A stretch of 64,000 nucleotides of DNA from NCBI RefSeq assembly GCF_900104625.1, contig NZ_FNVZ01000005.1, positions 310,001 through 374,000 on the forward strand, written 5' to 3'. The position numbers and the translations under genes were made by a program. Shown piece by piece: positions 42,856 to 50,810 of the stretch. Origin of the DNA: Leptotrichia massiliensis. Its GTDB lineage: Bacteria > Fusobacteriota > Fusobacteriia > Fusobacteriales > Leptotrichiaceae. The stretch's first letter is position 1; the number at the start of each line of letters is the position of its first letter. The notes under the pieces were generated by a model. It saw only the letters and a program-made list of their open reading frames with translations, ran no database searches and had not been told where the DNA came from.

Positions 42856-43764
42856 ATGGAAGATAAAAGAGTGACTGTTGGAGGTCAGGCTGTTGTAGAA
42901 GGGGTTATGATGAGAGGACCTAAAGCTATTGCAACAGCTGTTCGTAAGCAGGATGGAAGTATCGTTTATAAAAAAATAACGCTTACCGAGAAAAATAATA
43001 AATGGTTAAAAGTACCTTTTGTGCGAGGAGTTATAGCACTTTATGATGCAATGGTCGTTGGGACTAAGGAGCTTATTTTTGCGTCAAATCAGGCTGGACT
43101 GGAAGAGGAGAAATTGACAGATAAACAGGTTGGGTTTACTGTTATGACATCGGTTTTATTGGGAATAGCGGTGTTTATGTGGCTACCATCTGCTGTTGGA
43201 GGCTTTTTCTTTAAAGACAATGTTTTAAAAGCCAATATTGTTGAGGCTGTTATAAAATTGATACTTTTCTTGGGATATATTTACGGAATTTCGTTTTTGA
43301 AGGATATACAGCGAGTTTTTGAATATCATGGAGCAGAACATAAAAGTATTATGAATTACGAAATGGAAAAGGAATTAACACCAAAAAATGCAAAAGAATG
43401 TACAAGATTTCATCCAAGATGCGGTACAAGCTTTCTTTTACTTGTAATGTTTATTAGTATTTTAGTATTTTCAACAGTTGACTTGTTTTTTAAAGTTCCA
43501 ACTGGACATTTTACGATGCTTCTTTATAAGTTAGTGACAAGAATATTGTTTGTACCATTTGTTGCTGGACTTTCTTACGAAATACAGCGTTGGACAAGCT
43601 ACCATCTGGATAATGTTTTTGCCAAAATGATTGCAATTCCTGGAATGTGGCTACAAAAAATAACTACAAGCGAGCCTGATGAAAGCCAATTGGAAGTGGC
43701 AATTGTAGCTTTGAATGTGGCGTTAGGGAATGAAGTTACGAATGCGACGGAAGTTTTTGAATAA
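42856..43764 (+). CDS. DUF1385 membrane protein (YqhQ-like)
   Basis: 302 residues. The N-terminus VGGQAVVEGVMMRGPKAIAT is the DUF1385 signature. Four or five hydrophobic segments follow (VMTSVLLGIAVFMWLPSAVG, ILFLGYIYGISFL, TSFLLLVMFISILVF, LFVPFVAGLSYEI) with EYHGAEHKSIMNYE and CTRFHPRCGTSF between, a His/Cys-rich group that could bind metal. In Bacillus the homologue is YqhQ; no firm function is known to me. It follows disA by 60 bases on the same strand and ends at a terminator. Confidence 0.88.
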   Translation: MEDKRVTVGGQAVVEGVMMRGPKAIATAVRKQDGSIVYKKITLTEKNNKWLKVPFVRGVIALYDAMVVGTKELIFASNQAGLEEEKLTDKQVGFTVMTSVLLGIAVFMWLPSAVGGFFFKDNVLKANIVEAVIKLILFLGYIYGISFLKDIQRVFEYHGAEHKSIMNYEMEKELTPKNAKECTRFHPRCGTSFLLLVMFISILVFSTVDLFFKVPTGHFTMLLYKLVTRILFVPFVAGLSYEIQRWTSYHLDNVFAKMIAIPGMWLQKITTSEPDESQLEVAIVALNVALGNEVTNATEVFE

Positions 43765-43780
43765 AAAATAAAAATATATT

Positions 43781-43809
43781 GCACTCTTATAAGGGGGTGC
43801 TTTTTTTGT
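43781..43809 (+). terminator. Terminator of the radA-disA-DUF1385 unit
   Basis: GCACTC (43781-43786) pairs with GGGTGC (43795-43800), followed by eight T. Confidence 0.8.
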
Positions 43810-43827
43810 GTTTTAACTTTTTAAGAT

Positions 43828-44100
43828 TTAACTTGATTTATTATCATTAAAAAAGAAAGTTTTATATTTTATATCATAAATTTTACATAATCTATTTATA
43901 TCTTCCATTAGTAAATACCAGTATTCTTTTTTATTCTTTGTATAGATATCCTGATATAGCTGATTATACTCGGGAAAATTTTTTGAAATAAAATTTAAAA
44001 TAATTTTTTTGTATCTTCCTCTTAGATTTAAATTTTCAAAATAAATAAAATCGACTGTATCTTTACAGGTAGCAATAATTTCTTCCAATTGTGTAAGCAT
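43828..44100 (-). pseudogene. C-terminal fragment of a radical SAM (SPL-like) gene
   Basis: A 90-residue frame reads MLTQLEEIIATCKDTVDFIY, then FENLNLRGRYKKIILNFI and EYWYLLMEDINRLCKIYDI, ending FFFND. This resembles the last part of SPL-type radical SAM proteins, after the barrel. The CxxxCxxC cluster part is missing, there is no ribosome binding site at the ATG, and the frame joins directly, in opposite direction, to another gene fragment at 44102. Read as a truncated remnant. Family assignment is tentative; an intact small gene is the alternative. Confidence 0.5.
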
Positions 44101-44101
44101 C

Positions 44102-44641
44102 GAAAAGAAGCTTGAAAGAAACGTTTACGACTTGAAAATTCCAAATGAGGAACTGTTTGATTTTTTCAGAATCAGATTTTTGTATAGGACTTATCGGGGA
44201 CATTACAGATTTTATGGACTTGGAGAGCATTTGATTAATGGAAATTATGAAAAATTCATATTGGAAATAAGGGAACTTTTAAAAAATGCGATAAGTTTTA
44301 AAGACTTGAAGGAAGAAAATTCTTATCATCTGTTTGTAATTGGGCTAGTCTCAATAATGTCAGAAAATTATTTTGTAAAATCAAATGTAGAAAGTGGAGA
44401 TGGAATTCCTGATTTGGTATTGAAGCCAAAAAATAAAACTAAAAAAGCATTTATATTTGAATTTAAGTATTCAAGAGCAAAAGATAGCAAAAATTTGAAA
44501 AGAACTGCAAAAAGCGCTTTGAAGCAAATAAATGACAGGAATTATTCTGAAGGGTTAAAATATGAAGGTTATAAAGAAATTGTGAAAATTGGGATGGGAT
44601 TTAGGAAAAAGGATGTGGAGGTTGTAGTAGAGGAAGAATAA
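44102..44641 (+). pseudogene. C-terminal PD-(D/E)XK nuclease part of a truncated AAA-ATPase gene
   Basis: 180 codons open from 44102, without an ATG or ribosome binding site at the front; the nearest start is a TTG at 44132. The text KLERNVYDLKIPNEELFDFF, then SYHLFVIGLVSIMSENYFVK and GDGIPDLVLKP followed by KKAFIFEFKYSR matches the C-terminal part of the AAA-ATPase-like plus DUF1703/PD-(D/E)XK proteins common in Fusobacteria and Bacteroidetes. The Asp (GIPDLV) and E-x-K (EFKYS) nuclease residues are kept. The N-terminal ATPase is gone, replaced by the oppositely directed radical SAM fragment. Likely the scar of a rearrangement. Confidence 0.7.
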
Positions 44642-44650
44642 TTTATTATT

Positions 44651-44682
44651 AAAAAAGGGTATGCTGAGTGATACCCTTTTAA
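44651..44682. terminator. Bidirectional terminator
   Basis: AAAAGGGTAT (44653-44662) pairs perfectly with ATACCCTTTT (44671-44680) around an eight-base loop. The T-run is better on the minus strand, toward which the flavoprotein gene at 44768-45190 ends. Confidence 0.7.
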
Positions 44683-44767
44683 CTTATATTCAAATCGGTT
44701 TTTAGAAAACTAAATAAAATAGAAATTTGAAAAATAATCATAGATTTTAAGTTTATTTTATGATTGA

Positions 44768-45190
44768 TTATAAAATCTCAAATTCCTTAGTATTTTTAAC
44801 ATCAAGAGTAACAGTTGCTTTTGTAAAAGATACTTCATATAATTCCATAAAGTTTTCTCCTTCATCAATATTCTTTTTTACTTCTGGTATTTTTTCTATA
44901 AATTTGTTTTTTAAATCTTGAACAGATTTTTGGCTTTTTCTTATAATTCCTTTAGCTTTAATGTGTTTTAGACCATCTATAGGGATTGTTGTAAAAGCTA
45001 CTTTGTTATTTTGTTCAAATTCTACTGTTTTTTGACTATTCTTTAGTGTTAAAAAATATAAAATTTTCTCATCTGAATTATAATAAAATCTTACAATTCT
45101 TACATTAGGCTGATTACTTGAGTCTGAAGAAGCTATTGCCATATCAGTAGTTTTTTCCATAATTTCTAAAAAGTTATTTGTTATATCCAT
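44768..45190 (-). CDS. Pyridoxamine 5'-phosphate oxidase-family flavoprotein
   Basis: 140-residue split-barrel protein: FLEIMEKTTDMAIASSDSSN, QPNVRIVRFYYNSDEKILYF, NSQKTVEFEQNNKVAFTTIP and HIKAKGIIRKS follow the pattern of small FMN-binding PNPOx-like proteins. ATG 45190 is used, preceded by AAGGAGG; a longer frame to 45229 would include that site. It is divergent from a WYL-type regulator gene 86 bases away, which probably controls it. Substrate is unknown; members of this group include nitroreductase-like and haem-related proteins. Confidence 0.82.
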   Translation of the reverse strand: MDITNNFLEIMEKTTDMAIASSDSSNQPNVRIVRFYYNSDEKILYFLTLKNSQKTVEFEQNNKVAFTTIPIDGLKHIKAKGIIRKSQKSVQDLKNKFIEKIPEVKKNIDEGENFMELYEVSFTKATVTLDVKNTKEFEIL

Positions 45191-45224
45191 AATTTCCTCC
45201 TTAAATTTATATTTTAAATTATAC

Positions 45225-45253
45225 TTCAAAATGGTATCAAAATATGGTACTAT
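45225..45253 (+). promoter_or_regulatory. Promoter and possible operator of the WYL regulator
   Basis: TTCAAA (45225-45230), 17 bases, TACTAT (45248-45253) with TGG before it. ATGGTATC and ATGGTACT occur as a direct repeat across the spacer and -10 and could be an operator. On the minus strand a TATAAT sits between them and the flavoprotein gene. Confidence 0.45.
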
Positions 45254-45276
45254 TAAAATAAAAAATTAGGAGAAAA

Positions 45277-45996
45277 ATGAAAAAATCAGAACGGATTAAT
45301 GATATGATGATGTATCTTAACAATAAAGAGACTTTTAATTTAAAAGATATTATGAAAAAATACAGTATTTCCAAAAATACGGCTTTAAGAGACATAAAAT
45401 CTCTTGAGGAAATTGGGATGCCAATTTATTCTTTTAGCGGGAGAAATGGAAGGTATAAAATTTTAAAAAATAAACTGCTCTCTCCTGTCTTGTTCAATGT
45501 AAATGAAATATATGCGTTATACTTCACTATGCTTACGTTAAAAGGATACAAAACAACACCTTTTCATTTAGATATTGAAAAATTGAAAGAAAAATTTAAA
45601 AACTGTCTTCCGCAGAGACAAGTGGAGGAAATTAACAAAATGGAGACAATATTAAATTTTGAAGTTTCAAAGCATCAAAAGGAAAGTCCTTTTTTAAAGA
45701 AAATTCTTGAAAATTCAATAGAAGAAAAAGTTTGTAAAATTTTGTATAAAGAAGAAAAGAAAGAGAAATATTATTTTGTTCAATTTTTCAAAATATCATC
45801 TGCTTATGGGCAATGGCTTGTTTCAGGATATGATTTTGAGGATAGGGAAATTAAAAATTTTCAATGTGATAAAATTATTCATTTGGTGGAAGAAGATAAA
45901 TTTGAATCAATTTCTTTTGAAAAGTTTGTTAATTTAAATTCAGATATGTATAAAATTCATGATTATAATATGATAAATTTTGAGCTTGAAATATAG
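45277..45996 (+). CDS. HTH/WYL-domain transcriptional regulator
   Basis: 239 residues. The N-terminus is a winged helix of the DeoR/YafY type: KSERINDMMMYLNNKETFNL, then SISKNTALRDIKSLEEIGMP and YSFSGRNGRYKIL. The C-terminal part is WYL-like (FFKISSAYGQWLVSGYDFED, REIKNFQCDKI), though the W-Y-L triplet itself is not literal. AGGAG precedes the ATG. The divergent flavoprotein gene is the natural target. WYL domains often sense nucleic acid or small ligands; the ligand is unknown here. Confidence 0.85.
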   Translation: MKKSERINDMMMYLNNKETFNLKDIMKKYSISKNTALRDIKSLEEIGMPIYSFSGRNGRYKILKNKLLSPVLFNVNEIYALYFTMLTLKGYKTTPFHLDIEKLKEKFKNCLPQRQVEEINKMETILNFEVSKHQKESPFLKKILENSIEEKVCKILYKEEKKEKYYFVQFFKISSAYGQWLVSGYDFEDREIKNFQCDKIIHLVEEDKFESISFEKFVNLNSDMYKIHDYNMINFELEI

Positions 45997-46240
45997 TTTT
46001 AAGTGAAGTATCATAGTTTTGTAATTATATGTAGTAAAACAGCTTTAAAATTAAACTCAAAAGTTATAACTATTTTATTCAAATCTTAAATTTATATAAC
46101 TTTAGTAGTTTAATTTAAAATAGATTTTAGGATATATTATAAAAATTTTAGAAATTATTTAAATTAATTGTGTAAAAAAATTTCATCAGTTGAGAAAAGA
46201 GATGAAATATGTTATTATTAAAGAACAAAAAATGTAAGAA

Positions 46241-47593
46241 ATGGGTGAAATTATGGAACAGACAGTATTTTCCGTAAGTGATATAAATAGAGAAGTTAAA
46301 ATGTTTTTGGAGGGGACAAATACTTTTAAGAACATTTTTATTGAAGGGGAGCTTTCTAATATTACGTATTATCGTTCGGGACATTTGTATTTTACATTAA
46401 AAGATGCAAGTGCAAGTGTGAAATGTGCTATTTTTCGTTATAAGTATAGAGGAGTGCCTGAAGACTTGAAGGAAGGGGATTTGGTAAAAATTCGGGGTAG
46501 TGTTACGCTTTATGAAGCAAATGGAAGTTATCAGATTGTAGCAGATTTTCTTGAAAAAAGTAATTCTCTTGGGCTGCTTTATGAAAAAATGGAAATGCTT
46601 AAAAAGTTGTACTTTGAAAAGGGATATTTTTCTGACAAAATAAAAAAACATTTACCCAAATTACCTATAAATATTGGTGTTGTAACAGCTGATACAGGAG
46701 CAGCAATTAGAGATATTATAAATACAACGCATAAAAGGTTTCCAAATGTGAATATTTACCTTTATCCTGCAAAAGTTCAAGGAGAAGGTGCAGCACGAGA
46801 AGTTTCGGCAGGAATTGAGTTTTTTAATAGAATGAACGAAGAAAAGTACCTTGAAATAGATACGCTTATTGTTGGACGTGGTGGAGGAAGCATTGAGGAT
46901 TTGTGGGCATTTAATGAGGAAGCTGTGATAGAAGCCATTTATAAGTCTGAGATTCCTGTAATTTCAGCGGTAGGTCACGAAATTGACAACTTGCTTTCAG
47001 ACTTGGTTGCAGATAGACGAGCGGCTACACCAACTCAGGCAGCAGAAATCTTGATTCCTGAAAAAGAAAAATTGACAGATGAACTGGAAAGTAAAAAGAA
47101 TCTTTTGAGTAAATTACTTTTAAATAAAGTTACAATGATGAAAAAAGAGCTGGAATACAGAAAAAATAATTATTATATAAAGAATTTTGCAAATATTCTG
47201 GATAACAAGAAATTTGAATTAATGGAAAAAGAACAGAAATTATCAAGAGAACTTAGAAGAATTGTACAAAAATCACGAGAACAGCTGGATTACCGAAAAC
47301 AGAGATTTGACAGAATTGATTTACAAAAAATAATTTTAAGTGAAAAAGAAAATTTAAAGAAAAAATCAGCCGAACTTAACCAAATAATACTGGAATTTTT
47401 TGAAAATCGAAAAAAGGAACTGAAATACAAAAAAGCACAGCTTTCGAAATATTCAGTAAGTGATATTTTGAAACAAGGTTATACAATAACTCGAAAAAAT
47501 GGGAAGATTGTTAAGAGAGGGATTGAGCTTAGCAAGGAAGATAAGCTGGAGATAGAGTTTTTGGATGTTAAGAAGAAAGTGGTTGTTAAGTAA
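46241..47593 (+). CDS. xseA: Exodeoxyribonuclease VII large subunit
   Basis: 450-residue single-strand exonuclease subunit. An N-terminal OB fold (FIEGELSNITYYRSGHLYFT, LKDASASVKCAIFRYKYRG) is followed by the catalytic domain with IGVVTADTGAAIRDIINT, TLIVGRGGGSIEDLWAFNEE and VISAVGHEIDNLLSDLVADR, AATPTQAAE, then a long coiled coil and the C-terminal DILKQGYTITRKNGKIV. The start may be 46241 or the in-frame ATG at 46253, since neither has a strong site. xseB is not beside it; a two-gene ATPase/TOPRIM module follows instead. Confidence 0.95.
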   Translation: MGEIMEQTVFSVSDINREVKMFLEGTNTFKNIFIEGELSNITYYRSGHLYFTLKDASASVKCAIFRYKYRGVPEDLKEGDLVKIRGSVTLYEANGSYQIVADFLEKSNSLGLLYEKMEMLKKLYFEKGYFSDKIKKHLPKLPINIGVVTADTGAAIRDIINTTHKRFPNVNIYLYPAKVQGEGAAREVSAGIEFFNRMNEEKYLEIDTLIVGRGGGSIEDLWAFNEEAVIEAIYKSEIPVISAVGHEIDNLLSDLVADRRAATPTQAAEILIPEKEKLTDELESKKNLLSKLLLNKVTMMKKELEYRKNNYYIKNFANILDNKKFELMEKEQKLSRELRRIVQKSREQLDYRKQRFDRIDLQKIILSEKENLKKKSAELNQIILEFFENRKKELKYKKAQLSKYSVSDILKQGYTITRKNGKIVKRGIELSKEDKLEIEFLDVKKKVVVK

Positions 47594-47688
47594 CTGATTA
47601 TTAAAAGTATCAGATAAAGGTATTGATTTTTCTACTTTTTTATACTAAAATATACAAAATGTATATTTTGCAAAAGGAGAGGTTTAAG

Positions 47689-48993
47689 ATGGATTTTTAT
47701 CTTTTAGAATTTAAATTAAATGGAATAAAAAATATTGAAAAAGAAATTGCAATTAGTTTTTATAAGCAGGATATTCGGAAGTTTAACAGGGAAAATTATA
47801 ATGTTAAGGGAATTTTTGGAAGAAACGGAATTGGGAAAACTGCTGTTATAAAAGGAATTGAAATTTTAAGAAATATTGTATTAGATAGTGATTATTTAAT
47901 TTTAAAAAGTAGTTTGCTAAATGAAATAATAAATAAAAAACTTAAAGAATGTTATTTATCTGCTGAGTTTTTAGTTGTTGATAAAAAAAATAAAAAACAT
48001 ATTTTTGAACATTCAATAAATTTGAAAATAGAAAATGGGAAAATTATTATTACAAAAGAAATAATAAATAAAAAAAAGCTAGATAGAAAAGAGATATTAA
48101 AAACATTAATTATAGAAAATGGAAAGATAAACAAAGAGAAGTCAAATTATTTTAAAAATTTAGATGAAATAGAAAAGTTATCAATGAATTTACTGGATAG
48201 AAAAAGTATAATAAAACTGGTTATTGATAATGTTGAAAAATATGAAACAAACGAATTAAAATCTGAAAAATTTGAATTTATATATTTATATATATTGTAT
48301 TTAAAAATTAATATTTTCACTCACTTAGAAGATAATCATAATAAAAAACTTTTCGTTAATTTTGAAGATTTAAAATGGTTTGATAAAGTCTATTTTGACT
48401 ATGTAAATAGAGAAGGGGAAAAAAGAAATATCTTATCTAAAACAAAAGAAGAAATTGAAAATTTGAATAAAAGTCTAGAAAGAAAAGAAAGATTTTTAAA
48501 ATTATTTAATCCTGAACTAAATAAAATAGAGTTTGAAAAGAAAGATTTTGATGAAAATTATTATGAAATTGAATATGTTTTCAACTACAAGGATTATAAG
48601 ATAAATTTTGAATATGAAAGTATGGGAATGAAATCACTGTTTAGATTATTTGATGTTTTGGATACGATTAATAATGGTGGAATTGTATTTGTTGATGAAA
48701 TAGATATGAGTATTCATGATTTATATTTGAATAGGTTAATTGAGTTTTTTGCTGAAAATGGGAAAGGACAGTTTACGTTTACGGCTCATAATACAAGTAT
48801 TTTAGATACTTTAAAAAAATATAAAAATTCGATAGATTTTATGACTGAATATCAGGAAATAAAGCCTTGGATAAAAAATGGAAATTATTCTCCAAGAAAG
48901 CAGTATTTGGAGGGAATGTTACCCAATATGCCATATAATATTGAATATTATGATTTTTTTGAGATATTTAATACGTTTGAAGAGGAGAATTAA
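47689..48993 (+). CDS. AAA/ABC-type ATPase of a candidate defence pair
   Basis: 434 residues with the plan of AAA_15/OLD-type ATPases: FYLLEFKLNGIKNIEKEIAI, Walker A GIFGRNGIGKTAVIKGIEIL (G44-T51), a Lys/Glu-rich middle, EYESMGMKSLFRLFDVLD as the signature-like helix, Walker B GGIVFVDEIDMS (Asp336, Glu337) and a sensor His367 in FTAHNTSILD. It lacks its own TOPRIM domain. ATG 47689 follows AAAGGAGAGG; an upstream frame start at 47623 does not fit. The next gene, 9 bases on, encodes a small TOPRIM-like protein. Such two-gene pairs (AbiL, PARIS, RloB-linked ATPases) act in phage defence; that role is inferred here. Confidence 0.8.
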   Translation: MDFYLLEFKLNGIKNIEKEIAISFYKQDIRKFNRENYNVKGIFGRNGIGKTAVIKGIEILRNIVLDSDYLILKSSLLNEIINKKLKECYLSAEFLVVDKKNKKHIFEHSINLKIENGKIIITKEIINKKKLDRKEILKTLIIENGKINKEKSNYFKNLDEIEKLSMNLLDRKSIIKLVIDNVEKYETNELKSEKFEFIYLYILYLKINIFTHLEDNHNKKLFVNFEDLKWFDKVYFDYVNREGEKRNILSKTKEEIENLNKSLERKERFLKLFNPELNKIEFEKKDFDENYYEIEYVFNYKDYKINFEYESMGMKSLFRLFDVLDTINNGGIVFVDEIDMSIHDLYLNRLIEFFAENGKGQFTFTAHNTSILDTLKKYKNSIDFMTEYQEIKPWIKNGNYSPRKQYLEGMLPNMPYNIEYYDFFEIFNTFEEEN

Positions 48994-49002
48994 GGGGGAA
49001 TT

Positions 49003-49515
49003 ATGAAACTGTGGCTGTTTTTGGTTGAGGGAAATTCAGATAAAATATATGTTGATAAAATTGTCAAGTATTATGTGGAATCTGAAAAATTGAAAAAAGA
49101 AATTAAATTAGAATGGATTATTCTTGATGGGAAATATAATTATAATAAAAAAGATAAACAAATTAATCAGAAAATAGATAAATTTAAAAATCAAAATAGA
49201 AATTCTGATTACGAGATTATCTATGTTATTGACTTAGATAAATGTAGAAATAACGATAAAGACAGAACATTTTTAGTTGATATAAAGAGATTTGTTCAAA
49301 AAAATAAATATAAATTAATAAAAAATAATGAAAATATTGAAATGATTTTAAAAATTGATAATAAGTCTAAAAATAAAAAGGAAAAAGTTAAAATTGCTGA
49401 AAAATTTATAATGAAAGAATCAATTGAAAAATATTTAAGGATTGAAGAACCTGAAAATGTAAGTATTGGAAGTAATATTTTTAAAATATTGGATATTTTA
49501 GAAAGTGGGGTATGA
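49003..49515 (+). CDS. Small TOPRIM-like partner protein
   Basis: 170 residues, Lys/Asn-rich. MKLWLFLVEGNSDKIYVDKI gives the TOPRIM Glu9 and the following Gly/Asp, and YEIIYVIDLDKCRNND gives the Asp77-x-Asp79 motif at the expected distance. This is the layout of RloB/DUF4276 or OLD-type TOPRIM nucleases, in a short form. It starts 9 bases after the ATPase stop, with GGGGGA before the ATG, and would be the nuclease effector of the pair. No separate antitoxin is present. Base composition is even more AT-rich than the housekeeping neighbours, which fits recent acquisition. Annotated without database support. Confidence 0.7.
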   Translation: MKLWLFLVEGNSDKIYVDKIVKYYVESEKLKKEIKLEWIILDGKYNYNKKDKQINQKIDKFKNQNRNSDYEIIYVIDLDKCRNNDKDRTFLVDIKRFVQKNKYKLIKNNENIEMILKIDNKSKNKKEKVKIAEKFIMKESIEKYLRIEEPENVSIGSNIFKILDILESGV

Positions 49516-49518
49516 AGA

Positions 49519-50004
49519 ATGCCTAAAAGAGATAATTATTTATCATGGGATGAATATTTTATGGGAATAGCGTTTTTGTCAGGAATGAGAAGTAAGGATC
49601 CGTCTACACAGGTTGGGGCTTGTATTATTGATGAAGATAAAAAAATAATAGGAATTGGATATAACGGGTTTCCTATGGGAAGTTCGGATGACAGTATGCC
49701 TTGGGATAAGGACGGGGAGTTTTTGGATACGAAATATCCTTATGTTGTGCATGCTGAACTGAACGCTATCCTTAACAGTATAAAATCATTGAAGAACTGT
49801 ACTATTTATGTGACACATTTTCCGTGCAATGAGTGTGCAAAAGCAATCGTACAGTCAGGAATAAAAAAGGTAATATATTTTTCTGATAAGCACAAGTCGC
49901 TTGATTCTACAAAGGCTTCAAAAAGGATTTTTGAAAATGCACAGGTAGAAACCATACATCTTGGTATTGAGAAAGAAACCATAAATATCCAGTTTAAAGA
50001 TTAA
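49519..50004 (+). CDS. dCMP deaminase (ComEB-like)
   Basis: 161-residue zinc deaminase turning dCMP into dUMP for thymidylate synthesis. The catalytic motif is VVHAELNAI (His and Glu), and the zinc cysteines are in [20 protein letters not shown]. The N-terminus [20 protein letters not shown] with [20 protein letters not shown] is the family opening. Its start is four bases after the stop of the TOPRIM gene, so it is now read from the same transcript, but its own function is housekeeping and it is not assumed to be part of that module. Confidence 0.93.
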   Translation: MPKRDNYLSWDEYFMGIAFLSGMRSKDPSTQVGACIIDEDKKIIGIGYNGFPMGSSDDSMPWDKDGEFLDTKYPYVVHAELNAILNSIKSLKNCTIYVTHFPCNECAKAIVQSGIKKVIYFSDKHKSLDSTKASKRIFENAQVETIHLGIEKETINIQFKD

Positions 50005-50047
50005 ATATAATTTAATAAAATTTATTAAAAAGTATTGTTATTTTTAG

Positions 50048-50076
50048 TTGAGAAAAAAGTAATATTAGTATATAAT
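50048..50076 (+). promoter_or_regulatory. Promoter of the ECF transporter genes
   Basis: TTGAGA (50048-50053), 17 bases, TATAAT (50071-50076), about 40 bases before the start at 50115. No riboswitch-like leader fits in this space. Confidence 0.65.
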
Positions 50077-50114
50077 GTATTTAAACTTTTGAAAATTTAA
50101 AAGAGGTGAGACTA

Positions 50115-50657
50115 ATGGAAGCAACAACAATTAAAAAAGTGGTAGCAATGGGAATCGGTGCAGCGATTTATATTGTATTATCAAGATTTGTAGCAATTCC
50201 TACACCAATTCCTAATACGACATTACAAGTAACTTTTGCTTTTGTGGCGTTGATGGCATTTATATATGGTCCTGCAGTTGGTCTGGGAATTGGATTTATT
50301 GGGCATACGCTTAATGATATTTCGGGATATGGAAATGTATGGTTCAGCTGGGTTGCAGCAGCGGCATTTTTTGGACTGGCAACTGGATTTTTAGGAAAAA
50401 TTGTTAAAATCGAGAATTTTAATGGAGCAAAAATTGTAAAATTTATAGTGGGAGAAGTAATTATAAGCTTGATAAGCTGGGTAGTTCTAGCTCCAATTAT
50501 TGATATTGCAATATATAAGGAACCGCAGGCAAAAGCATTTGCACAAGGAGTTACAGCGGCACTTGGAAATATGATAGTTGTAGCAATTTTAGGTACAATT
50601 TTAATATTTGCATTTTCAAAAACAATAGTAAGCAAAGGAAGCTTAAAACAGGAATAA
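50115..50657 (+). CDS. ECF transporter S component, UPF0397 family
   Basis: 180-residue membrane protein with about five to six helices. VAMGIGAAIYIVLSRFVAIP, TPIPNTTLQVTFAFVALMAF, IYGPAVGLGIGFIGHTLND and NVWFSWVAAAAFFGLATGFL match the UPF0397 pattern, a substrate-binding subunit of energy-coupling factor transporters. Some databases label it riboflavin-type, but the substrate is not established. ATG 50115 is used; the GTG at 50106 lies in the AGAGGTGA ribosome binding site. Genes for a fused ATPase and the T component follow, making a complete dedicated transporter. Confidence 0.85.
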   Translation: MEATTIKKVVAMGIGAAIYIVLSRFVAIPTPIPNTTLQVTFAFVALMAFIYGPAVGLGIGFIGHTLNDISGYGNVWFSWVAAAAFFGLATGFLGKIVKIENFNGAKIVKFIVGEVIISLISWVVLAPIIDIAIYKEPQAKAFAQGVTAALGNMIVVAILGTILIFAFSKTIVSKGSLKQE

Positions 50658-50666
50658 TACAAATAA

Positions 50667-50722
50667 CCCGCATTTTTCAAAATAGTTTTAGATGGCTATG
50701 AGAAGATTAGGCGGGTATTTTG
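50667..50722 (+). terminator. Possible attenuating terminator after the S component gene
   Basis: ACCCGC (50666-50671) pairs with GCGGGT (50711-50716), with an inner ATAG/CTAT arm, then ATTTTGTTT. It lies between the S and ATPase genes and could lower downstream expression rather than end the operon. Confidence 0.5.
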
Positions 50723-50810
50723 TTTAATCTTTATAAAATAAAAAGTTTACAATTTAGATTACTGAATAGATTTAAATAAAAATATATTTTCAACTCGAAA
50801 GGAGGAGAGT

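Noticed and set aside
50168-50680. Minus-strand frame of 170 residues opposite the ECF S component
   Set aside because: Antisense shadow of a membrane protein gene; the coding strand has promoter, ribosome binding site and family motifs.
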